Source: Sphingobacteriales bacterium 50-39 (GTDB lineage: Bacteria; Bacteroidota; Bacteroidia; Chitinophagales; Chitinophagaceae). From it: 64,000 nt of DNA. Numbering within the stretch: the stretch's first letter is position 1; each line of letters begins with the position of its first letter. Positions 59,052-64,000 of the stretch are shown one piece after another. The DNA is taken from assembly GCA_001898505.1 (NCBI GenBank), contig MKTZ01000003.1, forward strand, positions 1-64,000, given 5' to 3'. A model generated the notes under the pieces. That model was not told the DNA's origin, did not search any database, and saw nothing but the letters and a program-made list of their open reading frames with translations. A program made the position numbers and the translations under genes.

Positions 59052-60055
59052 AATAATTGCAGGTTTAAGGTCACTTCATAAATATCTTCGTTGTCCACGA
59101 TATTCAGTGCATGCCGGCCGGGGTACTGCAGGGCCATCCTGCGTCTGGCATTGGCGATGCCGATACCTTTATGATCGATGCTGCTTCCATTCCTTGCTTC
59201 CTTTGTATTATGGCAATAGAAAAGCAGCTCATTGTCCTTTCTTTCAAAAGCAATGACGACCCTGTTGTCCTTGTCTTCATAGTCGCTGACGTATTTAAAA
59301 GCGTTTTCGATAAAGGCGATGAATAACAAGGGCGTTATAAAGAAGCCTGTCACGCTGTCTCCGATGGTCAGGCAGACCTGGACCCGGCTTTCCTTTCTAG
59401 CCTGCTGGATCGCCACGTAGTTCCTTATATAGCTCATTTCCTTGTCTACACTGATATAATTCGTATTGCAGTCGTATAGTTGATACCGCAACATCTCGGA
59501 AAAGCTCAGCAGCATATTCCTTGCGGTGGGATTACGTTTGTCGATGTGCGCGTAGATGGAGTTGATCGAATTGAATAAAAAGTGCGGATTAAACTGTGCG
59601 TTTAAAAAATCCAGCTCTGCCTTGGTCTTTTCCTTTTCCACTTTGTCGAGGCGCTGTTGCAGAAGCATGCGATCCAGTATGAGCTTGATCGAAAGTATAA
59701 TGATAGTCCAGACGGCAATGTTGAGCAAGGAGGAGTAAAATATGCTTGTAAGACCCTGGCTGGTACCACTGGCGGGGAAGACATGGCTATTCATATATAC
59801 TACCAGCGGGACACGCAGGGCGGCGGTGCTGACGATACCTGCCACGAGGAAGGTGACGAACAGGAAATATTGCTTGCGATGGAGGAAGCGGGGGATACCA
59901 TACAATACCTGAAAATAATAATTAGCGGCTATGAAGGCCAGGTAACAAAACTGAACGGTGAGGGACCTGGACAATGTAATAACCCTGTTCTGCAATATGA
60001 ATACAAAGAACAGGTACAGCGCCGCCCACCATAAAATATCGAACCAACGGGTCAT
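59048..60055 (-). CDS. LytS-type sensor histidine kinase
   Basis: 335 residues. Four hydrophobic helices (about 6-23, 34-52, 62-82, 107-128) precede the kinase half. The coiled linker KVEKEKTKAELDFLNAQ leads to the phospho-acceptor His158 in FNPHFLFNSINSIYAHI. The ATPase N box is FIAFIENAFKYVSDYEDK and the G box is HKGIGIANARRRMAL. Forms a co-translated pair with the LytTR regulator. It is divergent from the Tat metallophosphoesterase gene, with a 185-nt intergenic region in which I saw no clear promoter. Confidence 0.92.
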   Translation of the reverse strand: MTRWFDILWWAALYLFFVFILQNRVITLSRSLTVQFCYLAFIAANYYFQVLYGIPRFLHRKQYFLFVTFLVAGIVSTAALRVPLVVYMNSHVFPASGTSQGLTSIFYSSLLNIAVWTIIILSIKLILDRMLLQQRLDKVEKEKTKAELDFLNAQFNPHFLFNSINSIYAHIDKRNPTARNMLLSFSEMLRYQLYDCNTNYISVDKEMSYIRNYVAIQQARKESRVQVCLTIGDSVTGFFITPLLFIAFIENAFKYVSDYEDKDNRVVIAFERKDNELLFYCHNTKEARNGSSIDHKGIGIANARRRMALQYPGRHALNIVDNEDIYEVTLNLQLL

Positions 60056-60240
60056 CTAAAATAGTTGTAATGTCAAAATTAAAAGGTTTCCGGCCTCCTT
60101 TTGCTCCTTTTACACCATTTACGGAAAAACCTTGATGAACGAATAGTGCTGGAAGATCAGTTTTAGGGCCTGCTTCATGTAAAAGATTATTCCGCGCTGC
60201 CGTTTTCCTCTTTTTTTGTACCTGAAAAAAAACATCGAAT

Positions 60241-61245
60241 ATGAAAGATATCATTCACAACGACCACAACGACGATGGCGTAGATAGGAGAGGGTTTATC
60301 AAATGTATGGCATGGGCCGGCACTGGGGTCCTTTGGCTAATGAGCGGCGGCAGTCTGAAAGCAATGAGCATGAGCCAGTTAGTGGACAAGAACACCGGTG
60401 GGCTCAAGGATGGGGTCATCCTTCCCCCCGGCGATTTTACCTTCGCCCAGATCAGCGACAGTCACATCGGGTTCAATAAGCCGGCCAATCCCGATGTAGT
60501 TGGGACATTGCAATCGGCTATCGGAAAGCTCAATGCCATTCCTAAGGCTCCTTCCTTCGTGCTGCATACGGGGGACCTTTCCCATCTTGCCCAGGCCGAC
60601 GAGTTCGACACGCTCGACCAGGTGCTCAAATCAGTAAAAACAGACAAGATATTCTTTGTGCCGGGAGAACATGATGTACTCAACGATAATGGCAAGCAAT
60701 ATTTAGATCGATACGGAAAGGGCACCAAGGGCAACGGCTGGTATAGTTTCGATACCAACGGGGTGCACTTTATCGGATTGGTCAATGTTGTGGGCACAGG
60801 AGAAGGAGGCCTTGGCGTACTGGGCGACCAGCAATTGGAATGGCTGGAGGACGACCTGAAAGGATTGTCGAACAGTACTCCCATTGTAGTCTTTGCGCAT
60901 ATTCCGCTTTGGTCCGTCTACCCTCAGTGGGGGTGGGGTACGAGGGACAGCGCCAGGGCCCTTTCATACCTGAAGCGTTTTGGATCCGTCAGCGTACTGA
61001 ATGGGCATATCCATCAGACCATGTTAAAGGTGGAAGGGAATATAACTTTTCATACCGCGACGTCCACTGCATTCCCACAGCCACAGCCCGGGACGGCTCC
61101 TTCAGCCGGTCCGATGAAAGTACCTGCGGACCAGCTGCAAAAACTGTTGGGTCTCACCAGCGTACATTATGTGGAGCATGATCATACTTTGGCCATTACT
61201 GATACACCACTGATCGATGCCACTAAAACCGCCGTTAACCCATGA
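60241..61245 (+). CDS. Tat-exported calcineurin-like metallophosphoesterase
   Basis: 334 residues. The N-terminus has D-R-R-G-F-I-K (Arg16-Arg17) and a hydrophobic stretch MAWAGTGVLWLMSGG, a twin-arginine signal. The di-metal site motifs are D-S-H (Asp73, His75 in AQISDSHIGF), G-D-L (HTGDLSH), G-E-H-D in place of the usual G-N-H-D (VPGEHDVL), then VFAHIPLW and NGHIHQT. The GNHD-to-GEHD change replaces a metal-ligand Asn with Glu and is unusual. The family cleaves phosphate mono- or diesters, probably on a secreted or lipid substrate. Its stop overlaps the YceI gene (ATGA). Confidence 0.88.
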   Translation: MKDIIHNDHNDDGVDRRGFIKCMAWAGTGVLWLMSGGSLKAMSMSQLVDKNTGGLKDGVILPPGDFTFAQISDSHIGFNKPANPDVVGTLQSAIGKLNAIPKAPSFVLHTGDLSHLAQADEFDTLDQVLKSVKTDKIFFVPGEHDVLNDNGKQYLDRYGKGTKGNGWYSFDTNGVHFIGLVNVVGTGEGGLGVLGDQQLEWLEDDLKGLSNSTPIVVFAHIPLWSVYPQWGWGTRDSARALSYLKRFGSVSVLNGHIHQTMLKVEGNITFHTATSTAFPQPQPGTAPSAGPMKVPADQLQKLLGLTSVHYVEHDHTLAITDTPLIDATKTAVNP

Positions 61246-61772
61246 GAGCACATTTATTGCATGTCCTGATCCTTTTTGCCGTGAGTGATGTGTCGGCGCA
61301 GATAAAGCCTATAGATGACAAGTCCACGATCGACTTTGCGATCCGGAATTTCGGCATACGCGTCAGCGGCAGTTTTAAGGGGGTCGAAGGGAATATTCAA
61401 TTTGACCCTGCGCATATCGATCAGGCCAATTTTAATATCGGATTGGATGCCAACAGTGTCAATACGGATAATTCAATGAGGGATGACCATCTCAGGGGTG
61501 AGAGCTATCTGGATATAAAGCATTATCCCAAGATCCGGTTTGTTTCAACAAAGGTGGTTCCCTCCAATAAGACAGGTATCTGGTTCCTTTATGGAAAGCT
61601 CAATATCAAGGGGCATGAAAAGGATATTTCCTTTCCTTTTTCGGCAACGGCTGCCATGGGGGGCTATCTTTTCAAAGGAGCATTCAAAATAAAGAGAAAA
61701 GACTTCGATGTAGGCGGCACCAGCACCATCTCCGATGAAATGGATGTGTCCCTGAGCGTATTTGCAAATTAA
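61242..61772 (+). CDS. YceI-family periplasmic lipocalin-like protein
   Basis: 176 residues: signal peptide (LHVLILFAVSDVSAQ), then a complete YceI beta-barrel. Motifs are KSTIDFAIRNFGIRVSGSFKGVEGNIQFDP, MRDDHLRGESYLDIKHYPKIRFVSTKV, LYGKLNIKGHEKDISFPFSA and RKDFDVGGTSTISDEMDVSLSVFAN. YceI proteins bind polyisoprenoids or other hydrophobic cargo. Starts in overlap with the metallophosphoesterase and ends five bases before the cytochrome gene, so the three are one transcript. Confidence 0.92.
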   Translation: MRAHLLHVLILFAVSDVSAQIKPIDDKSTIDFAIRNFGIRVSGSFKGVEGNIQFDPAHIDQANFNIGLDANSVNTDNSMRDDHLRGESYLDIKHYPKIRFVSTKVVPSNKTGIWFLYGKLNIKGHEKDISFPFSATAAMGGYLFKGAFKIKRKDFDVGGTSTISDEMDVSLSVFAN

Positions 61773-61777
61773 AGTAT

Positions 61778-62185
61778 ATGAAAAGACTATGTGTTATAGT
61801 GATCGCGATATTAACTACCATTCTGATCTGCAGCGCGGCAGTGGCCCCGCCGGACAAAACGAGGGGCGAGTACAAGAACCTGAAAGTGCTGCCACGGAAT
61901 ATCAGTTCCAAGGCCCTCTCAAAGATGATGGTCGACGAATTTTCGGATGCCCTGGGCGTGGGATGCGGCTTTTGTCATGCCCAGGGGAAGGACTCTTTGA
62001 GCATAGACTATGCCAGCGATGCCAAGCCGGAAAAGGAAATGGCAAGGGTGATGATGCGGATGACCCTGCGTGTCAATAAGCAGTTCTTTCTGCAAAAGCA
62101 TCCCAGTCTCACCGACGGCCCGCTGGTCGTCACGTGTAATACCTGTCACAATGGGAAGCCGCGTCCTGATGAGGAAGGGAAGTGA
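61778..62185 (+). CDS. Diheme c-type cytochrome (PSCyt-like)
   Basis: 135 residues with a signal peptide (LCVIVIAILTTILICSAAVA). Two haem motifs are visible: C-G-F-C-H at 63-67 and C-N-T-C-H at 120-124. The segment KNLKVLPRNISSKALSKMM(V)DEFSDALGVGC is typical of Bacteroidota cytochromes related to the photosynthetic reaction-centre subunit. It is probably a periplasmic electron carrier. Last gene of the operon with the Tat phosphoesterase and YceI; why a cytochrome is linked to those is unclear. Confidence 0.88.
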   Translation: MKRLCVIVIAILTTILICSAAVAPPDKTRGEYKNLKVLPRNISSKALSKMMVDEFSDALGVGCGFCHAQGKDSLSIDYASDAKPEKEMARVMMRMTLRVNKQFFLQKHPSLTDGPLVVTCNTCHNGKPRPDEEGK

Positions 62186-62255
62186 TCTCCCAAAGTTTTC
62201 TTAAATCCAATGGCCAGCTGTAGCAATTCCTTTTATGCAGGGCTATATTTAAGGG

Positions 62256-63533
62256 GTGATAAATGTCTACGACCTGCATTTTAAGAAAGAGATTCTCCCC
62301 CTGTTCGACTACTTATACAATGAGTATTCGAGGGATGCGCTCGTACAGGTGCTGACAGAAATGCCTGAATCCGTAGAAGATATCTATCTTAGGCAGGACA
62401 TATTAAAGGCTTTGTTACAGCATGAGCACCTATATGTCCCCATCTCTTATTCCAAGGTTGAATTCAACCAGGTATATAGCTATATAGAAGAGAAAAGGGT
62501 TCGTGGCACAGACCTGACCGGAGTCTCTTTGCGGGCCCATTTTCTCTTTTCACCATCGGCCCGCAATAGGGAGAAAGGTGGGCTTTACCAGTTGTTCTAC
62601 TTTTTTTATAAGATCAACCAGCTCTATTTTTTCAGGCTGAAGGTAGATGTCTTTCCTCCGCCTTTCCAAGAAAGGATTAGGAATATACAGCGTATGCTGT
62701 CGGAACTCCAGGTCGAAAAGTATTACGCCATTGCCCGGGACAGGGGGTTAACCTTACCGGACACTGCCCATCTGGCGGAGGTTTTGCAGGATAAGATGAA
62801 TGAAGGAGAAATGGACAGATTCTGGAAGGATTTTTTTGCTTTCGAGGCATGGTATTCCATATCAAAAGGGATCCATGTACGTCATTTTAACTTTCCGTCC
62901 TTTGATGATGAGGCGTTTATCATTTCCGAATTTTATCATCCCTTATTAAAATATCCTGTCAGGAACAGCCTGGAGACCTGCAGCAATGTTATGCTGATCA
63001 CGGGACCGAACATGTCCGGAAAATCTACCCTGTTAAAAGCCATCGGGCTATGTGTATATCTGGCGCATCTTGGGCTGGCTGTTCCTGCGGAAAACTGTGT
63101 GCTGCCATTCTTCGATGTTATTTCCGTAGCCATCAATCTCAATGATGATATGAAGCATGGCTACAGTCATTTTATGACGGAGATACAGATACTGAAAAAA
63201 ATTGTCCTTCAGGCGCGGGAGCGCCGGCGATGTTTTGCCATATTCGACGAGCTGTTCAGGGGGACCAATATCGATGATGCTCTTGCCATTTCAAAAATGA
63301 CCATCAAGGGACTCACTGCCTACCAGGGTTCTTTCTTTTTGATTTCGACACATCTTCATAAGCTGGAAGAGGTTGCCCGAATGGACGCCATCCAGACCTG
63401 TTATATTGAGTGCAACCTGGAAGAAGGACGGCCCGTCTTTACGTATAAGCTCAAGCCAGGCTGGTCGGACCTGAAACTGGGGCAGGTGATATTCCGGCAG
63501 GAAGGGTTGGACGAGCTATTGTCGGGGGAATGA
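62256..63533 (+). CDS. MutS-related ATPase (MutS domain V type)
   Basis: 425 residues. Only the lever/clamp-like N-terminal helices (about 1-230) and the MutS ATPase domain are present; the mismatch-binding domain is absent. Walker A is G-P-N-M-S-G-K-S-T at 250-258, Walker B is CFAIFDELFRGTN, and STH closes the site (LISTHLHKLEE). The start is GTG at 62256; an in-frame stop precedes it and the nearby ATG is in another frame. Such small MutS-like proteins are not thought to act in classical mismatch repair. The function is unknown. Confidence 0.85.
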   Translation: MINVYDLHFKKEILPLFDYLYNEYSRDALVQVLTEMPESVEDIYLRQDILKALLQHEHLYVPISYSKVEFNQVYSYIEEKRVRGTDLTGVSLRAHFLFSPSARNREKGGLYQLFYFFYKINQLYFFRLKVDVFPPPFQERIRNIQRMLSELQVEKYYAIARDRGLTLPDTAHLAEVLQDKMNEGEMDRFWKDFFAFEAWYSISKGIHVRHFNFPSFDDEAFIISEFYHPLLKYPVRNSLETCSNVMLITGPNMSGKSTLLKAIGLCVYLAHLGLAVPAENCVLPFFDVISVAINLNDDMKHGYSHFMTEIQILKKIVLQARERRRCFAIFDELFRGTNIDDALAISKMTIKGLTAYQGSFFLISTHLHKLEEVARMDAIQTCYIECNLEEGRPVFTYKLKPGWSDLKLGQVIFRQEGLDELLSGE

Positions 63534-63562
63534 TTTTTGAATACGCTTTTCGAAAAACAGGT

Positions 63563-64000
63563 ATGACCAGGAAGCACAAATTCATTGAGACGATAAAGGA
63601 ATTGATCCAGCTCCATGTCGATCGTGTGGTATTATATCAAGAGGCACTTTCTACCCTGTTACGTCCGGACCGAAAAGATCTCAAACCAATTTTTGGGGAA
63701 ATGATCAGTGGATCCATTCAATTTCAACAAGAGCTAAAGGGCAGCATTGCCGGATTGAATGGCAAAATGGATGGCTGGGACAATGAGTATAAAGGAGCTA
63801 TTTATGAAGTTTGGGAAAGTACCAGGGCTCCTCTTGTGGGGAGTAGCAGCAAGTCGATCCTGGAAACCTGCGAGCAGGAATGTGAAGCCGTTCAACAAGC
63901 GTATCAGGCGGCTCTTTCATTTTCCGAGCCCATGGATGCTGCAACTGAACAGCTCCTGAGAATGCAGCAAGCCAATCTGAGAGAGATACAGGATGAGATC
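63563..64000 (+). CDS. PA2169/DUF2383 family four-helix-bundle protein (partial)
   Basis: The frame opens with an ATG 30 nt after the MutS-like gene and runs to the window end, so the C-terminus is missing. The visible 146 residues form amphipathic helices (FIETIKELIQLHVDRVVLYQEALSTLL, FGEMISGSIQFQQELKGSIAGL, SILETCEQECEAVQQAYQAAL) as in the DUF2383 bundle, a ferritin-like fold without obvious metal ligands. Often associated with envelope stress in other bacteria. Family call by helix pattern only. Confidence 0.6.
   Translation, partial: MTRKHKFIETIKELIQLHVDRVVLYQEALSTLLRPDRKDLKPIFGEMISGSIQFQQELKGSIAGLNGKMDGWDNEYKGAIYEVWESTRAPLVGSSSKSILETCEQECEAVQQAYQAALSFSEPMDAATEQLLRMQQANLREIQDEI

Overview
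The window looks like a piece of a Bacteroidota chromosome, most likely Chitinophagaceae or a close relative. The reasons are a SusC/SusD pair, LytS/LytTR two-component systems, orphan FtsX/MacB-type permeases, a DUF5117-type zinc protease, AHSA1/ArsR genes, few Shine-Dalgarno sequences, and promoters of the TTTG-N18..21-TAnnTTTG type (29902-29931, 44616-44648, 19074-19106, 5114-5144, 5723-5754). I read the family assignments from the protein sequences by eye; no database search was run.

Region 1 (1-5.7 kb) is AT-richer and looks like a decayed genomic island beside a tRNA-Gln(UUG) gene on the minus strand (5626-5696). It holds a MntA/HepT toxin-antitoxin pair, an orphan gene, two copies of a diverged repeat of about 97 nt, and a minus-strand operon: ArsR repressor, AHSA1/SRPBCC, secreted protein, CrtO-like membrane protein, SnoaL/NTF2-like and VOC. 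That operon ends in a broken second AHSA1 gene and starts at a promoter overlapped by two tandem operators. A 5'-truncated serine recombinase abuts the tRNA terminator, and a 12-nt copy of the tRNA 3' end lies at 1708-1719.

Region 2 (5.9-23.2 kb) is mostly core: an FtsX-type permease, SurE with a long N-terminal extension, a solitary atpG, scpB-lysA (overlapping), a membrane-anchored papain-like peptidase, a DUF4442 thioesterase-like protein, a beta-CASP/MBL nuclease, a LytS-type kinase, a cytochrome c/porin pair, a LytTR regulator, an AHSA1 protein, a second FtsX permease and a lipoprotein.

Region 3 (23.3-32.7 kb) is an N-acetylglucosamine locus: GH20 hexosaminidase-galM on the plus strand converging on nagX-nagP-glmM on the minus strand. 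An identical palindrome, CAAACGTTTG, sits in both control regions, which suggests one shared regulator. A zinc metalloprotease and a small membrane protein follow.

Region 4 (32.7-44.6 kb, minus strand) is the most distinctive part: SusC, SusD, arylsulfatase, PstS-like binding protein, second arylsulfatase, a 37-residue membrane peptide, a sterol-desaturase-family hydroxylase and a formylglycine-generating enzyme. No glycosidase or lyase is present. It looks like a self-contained system for capturing and desulfating a sulfate ester, with its own sulfatase-activating enzyme.

Region 5 (44.7-64 kb) holds a ZU5-like protein without a clear start; an RND efflux operon (TolC-like, pump, adaptor) under an AraC regulator; an ApbE-DUF2271/PepSY flavinylation-type cluster with a triple-repeat protein; a TetR pseudogene next to an APC permease; a LytTR/LytS pair; a Tat metallophosphoesterase-YceI-cytochrome c operon; a MutS-like ATPase; and the start of a DUF2383 protein cut by the window end.
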